From Bradyrhizobium betae (GTDB lineage Bacteria; Pseudomonadota; Alphaproteobacteria; Rhizobiales; Xanthobacteraceae), in contig NZ_CP044543.1 in assembly GCF_008932115.1 (NCBI RefSeq), positions 4,408,501 to 4,472,500 of the forward strand: a stretch of DNA of 64,000 nucleotides. The letters are read 5' to 3'. Shown piece by piece: positions 37,087 through 47,439 of this stretch. Below the pieces are notes generated by a model, which saw only the letters and a program-made list of their open reading frames with translations, did no database searches and was not told the DNA's origin. The position numbers and the translations under genes are program-made. Numbering within the stretch: the stretch's first letter is position 1; each line of letters begins with the position of its first letter.

Positions 37087-39595
37087 TCATCGCCGCCGTT
37101 TGGCACGAATTGCGAACGACTTCAGGAGCTCGGCGCAGGCGAGATAGACCACGACGAGCAGCGCGATGCCGGCCATCATGATCGGCGGCGGCGCGACGAA
37201 GCCGAACCAGGTTCCGAGCGGCGTGAACGGCAGCACCATCGCGGTGAGCAGCGCGATCAGCGAGGAGGCCGTGAGCACGGGATCGGGCCAGTTGCGCCAG
37301 GGCCGTCCGTTGGTGCGGATGATGAAGATCACGAGGATCTGCGTCGCCATCGACTCGACGAACCAGGCCGTGCGGAATTCTTCCGGCGAGGCGTTGAACA
37401 GGTACAGCAGCGCGCCGAAGGTCGCGATGTCGAACACCGACGACAGCGGTCCCATGATCGCCGCAAAGCGCACCAGGCGCGACATGCTCCACACCTGCGG
37501 CTGCGCCGTGGCCTGTTTCGAGACGCGGTCGAAGGGAATGCCGAGCTCGGAGAGGTCGTAGAGCAGATTGTTGAGCAGGATCTGCGTCGGCAGCATCGGC
37601 AGGAACGGCAGCGCGATCGAGGCCGCCGCCATCGACAGCATGTTGCCGAAATTCGAGCTCGCGCCCATGCGGACATATTTGAGGATGTTGGCGAAGGTGC
37701 GCCGGCCTTCCTCGACGCCGTCGGCGACGACTTCGAGATCCGAGGCGAGCAGGATCATGTCGGCGGCGGCCTGCGCCACGCCGGTGGCGCCGTCGACCGA
37801 CAGGCCGACATCTGCAACTTTCAGGGCCGGTGCGTCGTTGATGCCGTCGCCGAGGAAGCCGACCACCTCGCCGCCCGCCTGCAGCGCCTTCACGATGCGC
37901 GATTTCTGGTCGGGCGCGAGCCGGCCGAAGGCGTCGACGGAGCGCACCTGCACGGCGAGCGCCTCGTCGCTGAGCTCGGCAATGTCGGCGCCCGACAGCA
38001 CACGCTCGGGGTTGAGGCCGACCAGGCCCGCGAGCCGCTTCACCACCACGGGATCGTCGCCCGACAGGATCTTCAGCGCCACGCCGCTCGCCGCGAGCCG
38101 CGCGATGGCCGCTGCGGCCGTCGGCTTTGGTGGATCGGCGAAGGCGCAAAAGCCCTCGAAGGCGAGCTCGGTCTCGTCGTCCGTCTCGACCTCGCGCAGC
38201 GCGCAGCGCGCAGCTCCAGGGCCGCGAGGCGATGGCCACGGTGCGCAGGCCCTCGCTCGCGAGCTCATGCACGCGGGCCAGCGCTGCGGCGCGCGCGCTC
38301 TCGTCCATCGCGCACAGTTCGAGCACGGCTTCCGGTGCGCCCTTGACGATGAGCAGGGCGCCTTCCGGGCCGGTCGCGAGCACCGATCCGAGCCGGCGCG
38401 AGAAGTCGAACGCCTGCCGCCCGGCCAGCGTCCAGCCCTCGGCGGCGTCGGACCGGCCGGCGACGAGGGCAGCGTCCAGCGAACCGCGATCGCCGCCGAG
38501 CGTTGCCGCGATGGCGCCGAGCTGCGCGGCCCGCACATCGTCCTTGCCATCGGCGTCGAGGCTCTTCGCGAGCGTGATCTCGGCCGAGGTCAGCGTGCCC
38601 GTCTTGTCCGTGCACAGCACGGTCATGGCGCCGAGATCATGAATCGCGGCAAGCCGCTTCACGATAACCTTGCGGCCGGCCATGCGCAGCGCGCCGCGCG
38701 ACAGCGTCACCGTGGTGATCATCGGCAGCAGCTCCGGCGTCAGCCCGACCGCGAGCGCGACCGCGAACAGCAGCGAGTCCAGCACCGGGCGGCCGAACAC
38801 GACGCGGACGGTGAGCACGACCAGCACCAGCGCCAGCGTGGCGCGCGCGACCACGAAGCCGAATTCGCGCAGATCGCGCTCGAACGGGGAGGGCACCTGC
38901 GCTTCGGCAAGCGCGGACGCCGCCGCTCCGAACACGGTGTCGCGGCCGGTCCTGACCACGAGCGCGATCGCCTCGCCGGTCTGCGCCACGGCGCCGCGGA
39001 ACAGCGCATTCGATGTGTCGTCGGGGTCGGTGACCGCGCCGGCGTGCTTCTGCGCCGGATAGGGCTCGCCGGTGAGCGCCGCTTCGCCCGCGGTGAAGGC
39101 CGTGCTCTCCAGGATCAGCGCATCCGCAGGAATGATGTCGCCGGAACGGACGCGCAGGACGTCGCCGGGCACGACCTGGTCGACGTCGATCTCGCGGAAG
39201 GCGCCGTCGCGCTTGACCTCGGCCTTGAGCGCGACCGAGCGGCGGAGGATTTCCGCGGCGCGGATCGCATGGCCCTCCTGGACGGTGTCGAGCCCGATCG
39301 AGAGCACGAGGATCAGGACGATGATGAGCCCGCCGATCTCGTCGCCGGTCAGCATCGAGATGATGCCGGCCACCAGCAGGATCAGCGACAGCGGCTCGAG
39401 CAGCCGGCGCAGGATCGCGCGCATCGCGCCCTCGATGCGCGGCGGCGCGTCGCTGTTGGCTCCGATGCGGTCGAGGCGTTCGGCCGCCTCGCTCGCGGTC
39501 AGGCCTTGCAGCCCGCAGCCGAGCTGGGTGCCGAGATCGTCGGGTGAAAAACGCCAGAAGGTGTCTCGGGCGGCGTGCGTCGGATCATCGGCCAC
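37087..39595 (-). pseudogene. Mg-type P-type ATPase gene, frameshifted by a 7-bp repeat expansion
   Basis: Two frames together encode a complete cation P-type ATPase of the magnesium class (about 833 residues). The first frame (start 39595) has ALTGEPYP, the phosphorylation site CTDKTGTLT (Asp330), and PELLPMITTVTLSRGALRMAGRKVIVKRL, typical of MgtA/MgtB. The second has GDGINDAPALKVADVG and the C-terminal membrane region. The switch falls in a 7-bp unit repeated three times (38193-38213). With two copies the frames join exactly, and the total is then 834 codons. As written, the first frame continues for a long nonsense tail. It may be a true mutation, a reversible slippage state or an assembly error. 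Confidence 0.85.
38193..38213. repeat. 7-bp tandem repeat, three copies, inside the P-type ATPase gene
   Basis: The unit CGCGCAG (plus strand) is repeated three times without interruption. Because 7 is not a multiple of 3, each gain or loss changes the reading frame. Two copies give an open gene, so the third copy is the change that broke it. Confidence 0.9.
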
Positions 39596-39781
39596 AGCCA
39601 GCTCTCGAAATTGTCATGCGAGGACACGTTGAGGGACGATCGAATGTGACGGGAGGCCGAAGCCGGTGATGCACACTTTCATCTCATCCATCAATTCGGC
39701 GATCGGAAATTGAGCCATGTCAATCGCTCCACCCTCCGGCGGGCTAGCCTGCCGACAGCTGCATGAACAAGGAGCAAGATC

Positions 39782-40300
39782 ATGGTCGCAAGCATCCGGG
39801 TCGCGTTGGCCGCATCCATCGCATTGATTGCCTCGGTCCAGTTCACCGCCGCGACGGCGCAGCCCGCCGGCGGCGGTGCCTTCATGGGACCGGGCATGAT
39901 GGGCTCCGGAATGATGGGAGGCATGATGGGCCGCCATGGCTTCGGCGCGATGTGCAATCCCGGAATGGCCGGTTTCGCCGAATGGCGCGCCGACCGGCTG
40001 GTGGAGAAGATCAAGCTGACCGATGCGCAGCGCGCCAAGTTCGACGAGTTCAAGGCGGCTGCCGTGAAGTCGAGCGATACCATGCGTAGCGCCTGCGTGG
40101 CCGACGTGCCCAAGACCATCGTCGGGCGCGCCGAGGCGATGGAAAAGCGCATGGACACGATGCTGCAGGCGATCAAGACCATGCGGCCTGCTTTGGAGGC
40201 GTTCTACGCGACCCTGACCGATGAGCAGAAGGCCAAGCTGGATTCGACCCAGGGTCCGGGTCAGGGCCACGGCTTCTGGCGCTGGCGCGACAATTGGTGA
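39782..40300 (+). CDS. Spy/CpxP-like periplasmic LTXXQ-type protein
   Basis: This 172-residue exported protein has a signal peptide (cleavage near TAAT-AQPAGG, residue 26) and a Met/Gly-rich stretch (MMGSGMMGGMMG) that may bind metal. The helical region contains KIKLTDAQRAKFDEF and YATLTDEQKAKLD, which are two LTxxQ motifs of the Spy/CpxP family. Such proteins are periplasmic chaperones or envelope-stress modulators. It is a single gene with a weak context link to the exporter cluster that follows. Confidence 0.8.
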   Translation: MVASIRVALAASIALIASVQFTAATAQPAGGGAFMGPGMMGSGMMGGMMGRHGFGAMCNPGMAGFAEWRADRLVEKIKLTDAQRAKFDEFKAAAVKSSDTMRSACVADVPKTIVGRAEAMEKRMDTMLQAIKTMRPALEAFYATLTDEQKAKLDSTQGPGQGHGFWRWRDNW

Positions 40301-40450
40301 GCGCAGCAAGCCGCGGTTGACCTATCGCAATCCGCTCCGCCCTGTCCGGGTTAGCCTGCGGTCATCCACGCCGTTCGATCGGCCGGATCATCGAAATCAG
40401 CAAAGAGACGGTCGCACCGTCGGATTTGGCGCGATCCGCATAGCGTTGTC

Positions 40451-41716
40451 ATGGTCGCGCAAGCAATGATCCTGCCGAACAAGAGCCGGTTTCCCTTGGC
40501 GGCGTTGTGGTCGGGATTTCTCAGTCACAAATGGTTCATCCTGGCGGTTGCGGTCCTGCTGGCCCTGGGGCTCTGGCAGGGCGTGCGAGCCATTCTCGGG
40601 CCGGCCATCGTGGTCGATCAGGTCAAGAGCGGTCGCCTGGTCGAGACCGTGGTTGCGAGCGGCCATGTCGAGACGCCTTACCGGGTCGAGATCGGCAGCC
40701 AGATCACCGGAACGGTGCAGGAGGTGCTGGTTCAGCAGGGCGAAAAGGTCACCAAGGGCCAGCCGTTGATCTCGCTGGAGGCGCGCGAATTGAAGGCGGC
40801 CGTGGTGCAGGCGCAGGGCGCGGTGGCGCAGGCCGAGGCCCGCATCAGGCAGCTCGAGGAATTGACGCTGCCCTCGGCGAAGGAGGCGCTGACGCAGGCG
40901 AACGCGACCTTGCTCAACGCGCAGCAGACCTACGACCGCACCGCGCAGCTCGAACACAACGGCTATGCGACCCGCGCGGCGCTCGACGACGCGCAGAAGA
41001 CGCTCGATGTCGCGCGCGCGGCGAAGCGCGCGGCCGAGTTCCAGGTCTATACGGCGAGCGGCGGCGGCAGCGACTACGTGATGGCGCAGACCCAGGCCAA
41101 TCAGGCACGCGCCAATCTCGATACGGCGGAGTCCCGGCTCGGCTATGCCACGATCGCCGCGCCCCGCGGCGGCGTCCTCATCACGCGCAGCGTCGAGCGC
41201 GGCACGGTGGTGCAGCCCGGCAAGGCGCTGCTCGTGCTGGCGCCGGCTGGCGACGTGCAACTCGTGCTGCAGATCGACGAGCGCAATCTCGGCAAGATCG
41301 CGCTCGGACAGAAGGCGATCGCCTCGGCTGACGCTTATCCGGATCGGCGCTTTCCTGCCGTGATCACCTACGTCAACCCCGGCGTCGACATCTCGCGCGC
41401 GTCCGTCGAGGTGAAGCTGACGGTCGCCGATCCGCCGGACTATCTGCGTCAGGACATGACCGTCTCGGTCGATATCGAAATCGCCGCGCGGGACGACGCG
41501 CTGACCCTGCCGTTGCGCTCCGTGCACGATGTCCTGTCCGGCGCTCCCTGGGTGCTCGGCATCAAGGACGGTCGCGCCACGCAGCGGCCGGTGAAGATCG
41601 GCCTGCACGGCAACAGCCATGTCGAGATCACCGGCGGCCTTGCCGCCGGCGACGTCGCGATCCCCCAGAGCTCGGGCGTTCTGACCGGCCAGCGTGTGCG
41701 GCCCGTGCTGCCATGA
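40451..41716 (+). CDS. HlyD/RND-type periplasmic adaptor subunit of an ABC exporter
   Basis: This 421-residue membrane-fusion protein has one N-terminal membrane anchor (about 26-47). A biotinyl-lipoyl-like half-motif (VASGHVETPYRVEIGSQITGTVQEVLVQQGEKVTKGQPL) comes next, then a coiled-coil hairpin (about 115-225), and beta-barrel and membrane-proximal domains. It links the MacB-like permease to an outer-membrane channel encoded elsewhere. The ATG at 40451 was taken; an ATG at 40466 is equally possible, as neither has a clear ribosome site. Its stop overlaps the permease start by 4 bases. Confidence 0.87.
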   Translation: MVAQAMILPNKSRFPLAALWSGFLSHKWFILAVAVLLALGLWQGVRAILGPAIVVDQVKSGRLVETVVASGHVETPYRVEIGSQITGTVQEVLVQQGEKVTKGQPLISLEARELKAAVVQAQGAVAQAEARIRQLEELTLPSAKEALTQANATLLNAQQTYDRTAQLEHNGYATRAALDDAQKTLDVARAAKRAAEFQVYTASGGGSDYVMAQTQANQARANLDTAESRLGYATIAAPRGGVLITRSVERGTVVQPGKALLVLAPAGDVQLVLQIDERNLGKIALGQKAIASADAYPDRRFPAVITYVNPGVDISRASVEVKLTVADPPDYLRQDMTVSVDIEIAARDDALTLPLRSVHDVLSGAPWVLGIKDGRATQRPVKIGLHGNSHVEITGGLAAGDVAIPQSSGVLTGQRVRPVLP

Positions 41717-42939
41717 ACCGCTGGTTGCCGTTCGAATGGACCATGGCCGTGCGCTTCCTGCGCGAAGGCCGGCTCCAGACCATCTTCATCATCGGCGGCA
41801 TCTCGATCGGCGTCGGCGTCATTGTCTTCATGTCGGCGATGCTTGCGGGGCTCCAGGCGAACTTCATCAAGCGCGTGCTGACCTCGCAGCCTCAGATCCA
41901 GTTGCTGACGCCCGATCAGGTCGCGCGTCCGCTGCGCCACGGCGCGGGCGAGATCGAGGACGCAGTGGTGCAGCGCCCGAGCCAGCGGGTGATCTCGATC
42001 GATCAATGGCCGAAGATCAGGGCGCAGATGCAGGCGATGCCCGAGGTGGTCGCGGTGTCGCCGACGATCCTCGGCTCGGTGCTCGCGGTGCGCGGCGATG
42101 CGAGCCGCTCGGTGAATCTGTCGGGGGTCGAGCCGGACTCCTACTTCAAGATCGTCAAGGTGCCGGATTATATCGTCGCCGGCGAGGCGCGCCTGACCAG
42201 CGAGGACATCATCATCGGCGTCGAACTGGCGAAGGATCTGGGCGCCACCGTCGGCGACAAGCTCAACGTCCGCGCGGCCTCGGGCGCAACGCGCGTGCTC
42301 ACGGTCTCCGGTCTGGTCGATCTCGGCAACAAGAGCGTCAACCAGCGCGTCTGCTATGCCGCGCTGCGCACCGCGCAGTCGCTGCTCGGCATGATCGGCG
42401 GCATCACCACCATCGACATCACGGTCCGTGACATCTACGCGGCCGAAGAGATCGCCCAGCGCATCCAGGCCGCCAACGTGGTCGAGGCCGACAGCTGGAT
42501 CAAGACCAATGCACAGTTCTTCACCGCGGTGCAGGCCCAGCAGAACACCAACACGTTGATCCGTCTGTTCGTCGGCCTGTCCGTCGCGTTCGGCATCGCG
42601 GCGGTGCTGGTCGTCTCGGTGATCCAGCGCTCGAAGGACATCGGCATCCTGCGCGCGATGGGCACCTCGCGCGGCCAGATCCTGCGCGTGTTCCTGGTGC
42701 AGGGCGGCCTTCTCGGCTTCGTCGGCTCGCTGTTCGGGGCGGCGATGGGCGCGTTCGCGCTGGTCTATTGGCATTCGGTGGCACGCCAGGCCGACGGCAC
42801 CGAACTGTTTCCGTTGATCCTGGAGCGAAGCCTGTTCGTCTACACCGCCATGCTCGCCACCGTCACCGGCCTCTTGGCCGCGATGGCGCCCGCGGTCCGC
42901 GCCGCCAAGCTCGATCCGGTGGTGGCGATCCGTGGCTAG
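41713..42939 (+). CDS. MacB/FtsX-type ABC exporter permease
   Basis: This 408-residue permease has the MacB plan. One membrane segment lies near residue 22-44, then a large periplasmic domain (about 50-270), then three membrane segments in the FtsX domain ([60 protein letters not shown]). It works with the adaptor before it and the ATPase after it to move a substrate from the periplasm or inner membrane outward. Its stop overlaps the ATPase start by 8 bases. Confidence 0.88.
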   Translation: MNRWLPFEWTMAVRFLREGRLQTIFIIGGISIGVGVIVFMSAMLAGLQANFIKRVLTSQPQIQLLTPDQVARPLRHGAGEIEDAVVQRPSQRVISIDQWPKIRAQMQAMPEVVAVSPTILGSVLAVRGDASRSVNLSGVEPDSYFKIVKVPDYIVAGEARLTSEDIIIGVELAKDLGATVGDKLNVRAASGATRVLTVSGLVDLGNKSVNQRVCYAALRTAQSLLGMIGGITTIDITVRDIYAAEEIAQRIQAANVVEADSWIKTNAQFFTAVQAQQNTNTLIRLFVGLSVAFGIAAVLVVSVIQRSKDIGILRAMGTSRGQILRVFLVQGGLLGFVGSLFGAAMGAFALVYWHSVARQADGTELFPLILERSLFVYTAMLATVTGLLAAMAPAVRAAKLDPVVAIRG

Positions 42940-43615
42940 CGAAATCCTTCGCCTCGAGAACGTGTGCAAGGCCTACAATGTCGGCCTGCCGACCGAAACC
43001 GAGGTGCTGCATGGCATCGATCTCGAGCTCGACCATGGCGAGTTCCTGGCGCTGATCGGGCCCTCCGGTTCGGGCAAGAGCACGCTGCTCAACATCGTTG
43101 GCCTGCTCGACCGGCCGACCTCCGGCCGCCTGCTGATCAAGGGGCAGGACACGGCCGCGCTCGGCGACGCCGACATCACCCGCCTGCGCGGCCACACCAT
43201 CGGGTTCATCTTCCAGTATCACCTCCTGATCTCGGCCTTCACCGCGCGGGAGAACGTCATGATGCCGATGCTGGCTGATCGCGGCTTTCCCAGTGCGGAG
43301 ATCGAGGCGCGGGCGAACCATCTGCTGGGGCAGGTCGGGCTGGAGAAATTCGCCGGCAACCTCGCCAACAACATGTCGGGCGGCCAGCAGCAGCGGGTGG
43401 CGGTGGCGCGTGCGCTGGCGATGAATCCCGATCTCGTGCTGGCGGACGAGCCGACCGGCAATCTCGACACCAAATCGGCCGATGCCGTGTTCGAGCTGAT
43501 GCGGCAGGTCAACCGCGACAGCGGCACGAGCTTTCTGCTGGTGACCCACAACATGGACCTCGCGCGGCGCTGCGACCGCATCATCGAGGTGGTCGACGGC
43601 CGTATCCGCGCTTAA
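42932..43615 (+). CDS. LolD/MacB-type ABC exporter ATP-binding protein
   Basis: This 227-residue ATPase has Walker [24 protein letters not shown] (about 44-66), Q-loop GFIFQYHLL, signature [15 protein letters not shown] (about 149-163), Walker [13 protein letters not shown] and a switch His ([10 protein letters not shown]). The pattern is that of LolD/MacB ATPases that drive the mechanotransmission type of export. The start is GTG at 42932, inside the end of the permease gene, so it is translationally coupled. A terminator follows. Confidence 0.9.
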   Translation: MASEILRLENVCKAYNVGLPTETEVLHGIDLELDHGEFLALIGPSGSGKSTLLNIVGLLDRPTSGRLLIKGQDTAALGDADITRLRGHTIGFIFQYHLLISAFTARENVMMPMLADRGFPSAEIEARANHLLGQVGLEKFAGNLANNMSGGQQQRVAVARALAMNPDLVLADEPTGNLDTKSADAVFELMRQVNRDSGTSFLLVTHNMDLARRCDRIIEVVDGRIRA

Positions 43616-43617
43616 GG

Positions 43618-43648
43618 CCGTGGAGCCGGCCCACGGGGCGGATTTTTA
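43618..43648 (+). terminator. intrinsic terminator after the exporter operon
   Basis: CCGTGG and CCACGG arms (43618-43623 and 43631-43636) form a hairpin 3 bases after the ABC stop codon. A short spacer and five Ts follow (GGATTTTTA). It is a plausible end for the adaptor-permease-ATPase transcript. Confidence 0.65.
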
Positions 43649-43785
43649 GGGGATATCAAAGGCTTGGATCGCGCTTTGGGCCCGAAAAAAGCCCCGTTCT
43701 TGCTTGCCTAGAGAGGCTGCTTCCTTTATCCGGTGGGACCGCCTCGCGTGCGAACGGCCTTTGGCCGGGAATTGGGCTGGGCACA

Positions 43786-43833
43786 GGTATGATCCCGGGA
43801 AAGTGGGTCCCGGTTTTCCGTTTGGATCATGCC
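43786..43833. repeat. hairpin repeat (ATGATCC-GGATCAT type) in the purA leader
   Basis: GGTATGATCC (43786-43795) and GGATCATGCC (43824-43833) are inverted copies with one mismatch. Between them are GGGAAAGTGGGTCCC and GGTTTTCCG, giving inner stems. This small element is common between rhizobial genes. Here it lies 34 bases before purA and within its likely leader. Confidence 0.65.
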
Positions 43834-43867
43834 ACTTACAGAGAATTCTTCGAAGGATTACCCGCGA

Positions 43868-45160
43868 ATGGCCAATGTTGTCGTCGTCGGCGCCCAGTGG
43901 GGCGACGAAGGAAAGGGCAAGATCGTCGACTGGTTGTCGGAGCAGGCGGACATCGTCGCCCGCTTCCAGGGCGGCCATAACGCCGGCCACACGCTGGTCA
44001 TCAACGGCGAGACCTACAAGCTCGCGCTGTTGCCCTCGGGCGTGCTGCGTCCGTCGAAGCTGGCGGTGATCGGCAACGGCGTGGTGTTCGATCCGCAGGC
44101 CTTCCTCGACGAGGTCGCCAAGCTGCGCGGTCAGGGCGTTGCGGTCGGCCCGGAGAATCTGCGCGTCGCGGAGAACGTCACCCTGATCCTGCCGCTGCAT
44201 CGTGAACTCGATGCCTTGCGCGAATCCTCCAATTCCGCGACCGCGATCGGCACCACCCGCCGCGGCATCGGGCCGGCTTACGAGGACAAGGTGGGCCGCC
44301 GCGCGATCCGCCTGATGGACCTCGCCGACCTCGACACGCTTCCGCACAAGATCGACCGGCTTCTCGCGCACCACAATGCGCTGCGCCGCGGCCTGAACCT
44401 GCCGGAGTTTGACGGCAAGGAGATACTGAAGGAACTGACCGCGTTCGCGCCGCAGCTGCTGCCCTACGCCGAGACGGTGTGGCGCCTGCTCGACACCGAG
44501 CGGCGCGCGGGCAAGCGGATCCTGTTCGAAGGCGCGCAGGGCGCGCTGCTCGACGTCGACCACGGCACCTATCCCTACGTCACCTCGTCCAACACGGTGG
44601 CGGCGCAGGCCGCGACCGGAACGGGCATCGGTCCGGGCGGGGTCGGCTATGTGCTCGGCATCTGCAAGGCCTATACGACCCGCGTCGGCCAGGGGCCGTT
44701 CCCGACCGAACTGCTGAATGAGATCGGCGAGGAGATCGGCCGTCGCGGCCGCGAGTTCGGGGTCAATACCGGACGCAAGCGCCGCTGCGGCTGGTTTGAT
44801 GCCGTGCTGGTCCGCCAGACCGTGCGGACCTGCGGCATCAACGGGCTGGCGCTGACCAAGCTCGACATTCTCGACGGCTTCGAGTCGATCGAGGTCTGCG
44901 TCGGCTACAAGCTCGACGGCAAGGAGATCGATTATTTCCCGGCCGGCGAGGGTGCGCAGGCCCGGGTCGAGCCGATCTGGGAGACTATCGAGGGCTGGAA
45001 GGAGCCGACCGCCGGCGCGCGGTCCTGGGCCGACCTGCCCGCCCAGGCCATCAAATATGTCCGCCGCATCGAGGAATTGGTGGGGTGCCCGGTCGCGCTG
45101 CTTTCCACCAGCCCCGAACGCGAGGATACTATCCTGGTGCAAAATCCGTTTGAGGCTTAA
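43868..45160 (+). CDS. purA: adenylosuccinate synthetase
   Basis: PurA joins IMP and aspartate with GTP hydrolysis to make adenylosuccinate, the first committed step to AMP. The 430-residue protein has the expected length and motifs: [14 protein letters not shown] (P-loop-like GTP site, about 8-21), [11 protein letters not shown] (about 34-44), [14 protein letters not shown], and [23 protein letters not shown]. The ATG at 43868 gives the exact family N-terminus ([18 protein letters not shown]); the longer frame from 43829 does not. Confidence 0.97.
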   Translation: MANVVVVGAQWGDEGKGKIVDWLSEQADIVARFQGGHNAGHTLVINGETYKLALLPSGVLRPSKLAVIGNGVVFDPQAFLDEVAKLRGQGVAVGPENLRVAENVTLILPLHRELDALRESSNSATAIGTTRRGIGPAYEDKVGRRAIRLMDLADLDTLPHKIDRLLAHHNALRRGLNLPEFDGKEILKELTAFAPQLLPYAETVWRLLDTERRAGKRILFEGAQGALLDVDHGTYPYVTSSNTVAAQAATGTGIGPGGVGYVLGICKAYTTRVGQGPFPTELLNEIGEEIGRRGREFGVNTGRKRRCGWFDAVLVRQTVRTCGINGLALTKLDILDGFESIEVCVGYKLDGKEIDYFPAGEGAQARVEPIWETIEGWKEPTAGARSWADLPAQAIKYVRRIEELVGCPVALLSTSPEREDTILVQNPFEA

Positions 45161-45197
45161 CGATCTCTTACCAGGCCGCGGATATAGTTGAGTTGAA

Positions 45198-46826
45198 ATG
45201 GCTGATTACTATCCGCTGATCGCCCGCGCTATTGCCGCCCTGGACCCCAATGCTCCCGGCGAAAGCCGTCGCGCGCTCTATGAGCGGGCGCGCACGGCCC
45301 TGATCGCGCAGCTCCGCAGCGTTCAGCCGCCGCTCTCCGAATCCGAGATCACCCGCGAACGGCTGTCGTTGGAAGAGGCCGTCCGCAAGGTCGAATCCGA
45401 GGCCGCCCAGCGCGCCCGCGAGGCTTCGCGCCCCGGCGGTCCCCGCAGCGGCGGCAGCGGCAGCGGCGATGCCTTCCGCCGGGCCAGCACCCGCGCCACC
45501 GAAGGTGGCCCACCCGCATCCCAGCCGGCTGCTCCGCCGCGCGCGCGTCCGGCGCCGCCGCCGCCCCGTGCCGACCGGCCGTCCTTCAACGTCGACGACC
45601 AGGGCGACACCCCGCGTTCGCCGCGGGCTCCCCGTTTCGACGCCCAGCGCCAGCCGGGCCCGTCCGCTCCGCCGCCGATGCCGGAGCCCCCGCCGGCTCC
45701 GGCATCCGGACGCGATCGTCAGGGCGGCCGCCGTCCGCCGGACGTCGGCCCGCCGCCGTCGCTGCCGCCGGCCCCGGGCGTGCGCGGTTTCCGTGACATC
45801 ACTGCCGACGTCAACGATCTCGGCGGCGCCGCCGCGCAGGCCAACCGGGCCGCGCGCCGCACCTACGCCAACGTGCCCTCGCCCTCGCCGGAGTTCGACC
45901 GGCTGGAGCCGAGCCTGGAAAACCGGGCGGGCGAGCAGGACGCGCCCTATTCCTACGACGAGTCGATCGAGGAGGCCGAGCGCTACGCGCCGCAGCAGCC
46001 CTCGCCGCGTCCGCGCATCGCGCCCGAGCGCGACACCAAAAAGAAGCGCGCGCGCACCGGCTCGGTCTTCCCGTTCAAGAGCGCGATCGCCCTCGGCCTC
46101 GTGCTGATTCTGGTTGGCGCCGGCATCCTCTCGCGCAATTGGCTGATGCAGACTGCAACCAGTCTGTTCAAGTCCTCGCCCACCCAGGTGGTGGAGGCGC
46201 CGAAGGATCCGGCGCAGCCGCAGAGCAAGCCCAAGATTCCCGATCGCGTCGGCCAGCCTTCGGCCAGCGACCAGCCGGTCGCGCCGGTGGCGCAGAAGGT
46301 CGTGCTCTATGACGAGGATCCGTCCGATCCCAAGGGCAAGCAATATGTCGGCTCGGTGGTGTGGCGGCTCGAGCCGATCAAGGCGTCGGGCAACCAGAAG
46401 GCCGACGTCGCCGTGCGCGCCGACATCGAGATCCCCGACCGCAAGTTCAAGATGACGATGTCGTTCCGCCGCAACACCGACTCGTCGTTGCCGGCGAGCC
46501 ATACCGCGGAACTGACGTTCATCCTGCCGCCGGATTTTCCGGGCGGCAGCGTCTCCAACGTGCCGGGCATCCTGATGAAGTCGAACGAGCAGGCGCGCGG
46601 CACGCCGCTCGCGGGCCTCGCGGTGAAAGTCACCGACGGCTTCTTCCTGGTCGGCCTCTCCAATGTCGATGCCGACCGCGCCCGCAACGTCCAGCTCCTG
46701 AAGGAGCGTTCCTGGTTCGACGTGCCCCTGGTCTACGCCAACCAGCGCCGCGCCATCATCGCCATCGAGAAGGGCGCCCCGGGCGAGCGCGCCTTCAACG
46801 ACGCCTTCGCGCAGTGGGGCGATTGA
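45198..46826 (+). CDS. hypothetical Pro-rich single-pass membrane protein downstream of purA
   Basis: This 542-residue protein has a conserved-looking N-terminal helical part (DYYPLIARAIAALDPNAPGESRRALYERARTALIAQL, about 1-75). A long Pro/Arg/Gly-rich low-complexity region (about 75-260) follows. One membrane segment lies near residue 295-320 (AIALGLVLILVGAGILSRNWL), and the C-terminus is globular (about 370-540). No known domain is recognised. With one membrane segment and a charged N-side, the disordered part is probably cytoplasmic and the C-part periplasmic. It follows purA after 37 bases in the same direction, so the two may be co-transcribed. Function unknown. Confidence 0.75.
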   Translation: MADYYPLIARAIAALDPNAPGESRRALYERARTALIAQLRSVQPPLSESEITRERLSLEEAVRKVESEAAQRAREASRPGGPRSGGSGSGDAFRRASTRATEGGPPASQPAAPPRARPAPPPPRADRPSFNVDDQGDTPRSPRAPRFDAQRQPGPSAPPPMPEPPPAPASGRDRQGGRRPPDVGPPPSLPPAPGVRGFRDITADVNDLGGAAAQANRAARRTYANVPSPSPEFDRLEPSLENRAGEQDAPYSYDESIEEAERYAPQQPSPRPRIAPERDTKKKRARTGSVFPFKSAIALGLVLILVGAGILSRNWLMQTATSLFKSSPTQVVEAPKDPAQPQSKPKIPDRVGQPSASDQPVAPVAQKVVLYDEDPSDPKGKQYVGSVVWRLEPIKASGNQKADVAVRADIEIPDRKFKMTMSFRRNTDSSLPASHTAELTFILPPDFPGGSVSNVPGILMKSNEQARGTPLAGLAVKVTDGFFLVGLSNVDADRARNVQLLKERSWFDVPLVYANQRRAIIAIEKGAPGERAFNDAFAQWGD

Positions 46827-46857
46827 GCCACTCCCGGAATGACGTCGTTGATGCGTC

Positions 46858-47154
46858 CTACTGCGCCGCCGCTTCCCGCTTGCGCGAGGCCGTGGCGGCT
46901 GCGTGCTCGCGGTCCATCACGGCGCGGCAGCCGGGGCTGACCTCCGCCTTCTTCTGCACCATGCAAGCCCTGATCCTGGGGATGTCGGGAATTTCGCTCG
47001 AGCACAGCCGCATCGCGTCGCCGGTGCACATCTGCTGTGCTTCGGACGAGAAGGCGAGGCTAGGCGATGTCTGGAGCACGATGGCGCTGGTGGCGAAGGC
47101 CAACAGCGAAGCGATGGGTTTGAAGCGCGAAGCGATGGTCTGATAGCGTGTCAT
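46858..47154 (-). CDS. small exported Cys-rich-repeat protein 1
   Basis: This 98-residue protein has a signal peptide (cleavage near SLAFSSEA, residue 36). A four-cysteine module follows: CTGDAMRLCSSEIPDIPRIRACMVQKKAEVSPGC. The spacing (Cys-x3-Ala-x-Arg-Leu-Cys ... Cys-Met ... Cys) resembles the Cys-rich GLG1-type repeats found in short exported proteins. The paralogue at 47440-47685 shares it. The start at 47154 (MTRYQTIAS) precedes the signal peptide. The function is unknown, perhaps periplasmic. Confidence 0.75.
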   Translation of the reverse strand: MTRYQTIASRFKPIASLLAFATSAIVLQTSPSLAFSSEAQQMCTGDAMRLCSSEIPDIPRIRACMVQKKAEVSPGCRAVMDREHAAATASRKREAAAQ

Positions 47155-47439
47155 GCGGAATGCGTCCCCGAAGTTCCGTGGATTGAACCACTTGGTTTTG
47201 GGGCGCCGCACGCGGCTTGATCTGCCGCATGTCACAGCCTTCACGCCGGGACCTCGATCCCGCATGTGGTCGCTCGATCTCTCGTGGTGTTCGAATCGAA
47301 AAGTGCTGCGCCGCCCGGGCGAAGTATGCGTCATTGTCAAAGAGCTGCAATGGGCGGCGCAAAGGAATTTGCAATTGTTGCGCGTTCGTCACGCAACGAG
47401 GTGACAGCTCACGTGCCAACCTTACTTACATCCCGTCAA

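Noticed and set aside
36782..38192. continuation of the P-type ATPase first frame to 36782
   Set aside because: After the 7-bp repeat the translation becomes Arg/Ala-rich nonsense, while the other frame carries the conserved ATPase C-terminus.
47377..47397. GTTGCG...CGCAAC palindrome considered as a FixK/FNR box
   Set aside because: The gap between half-sites is 9 bases instead of 4, and it lies downstream of a gene rather than in front of one.
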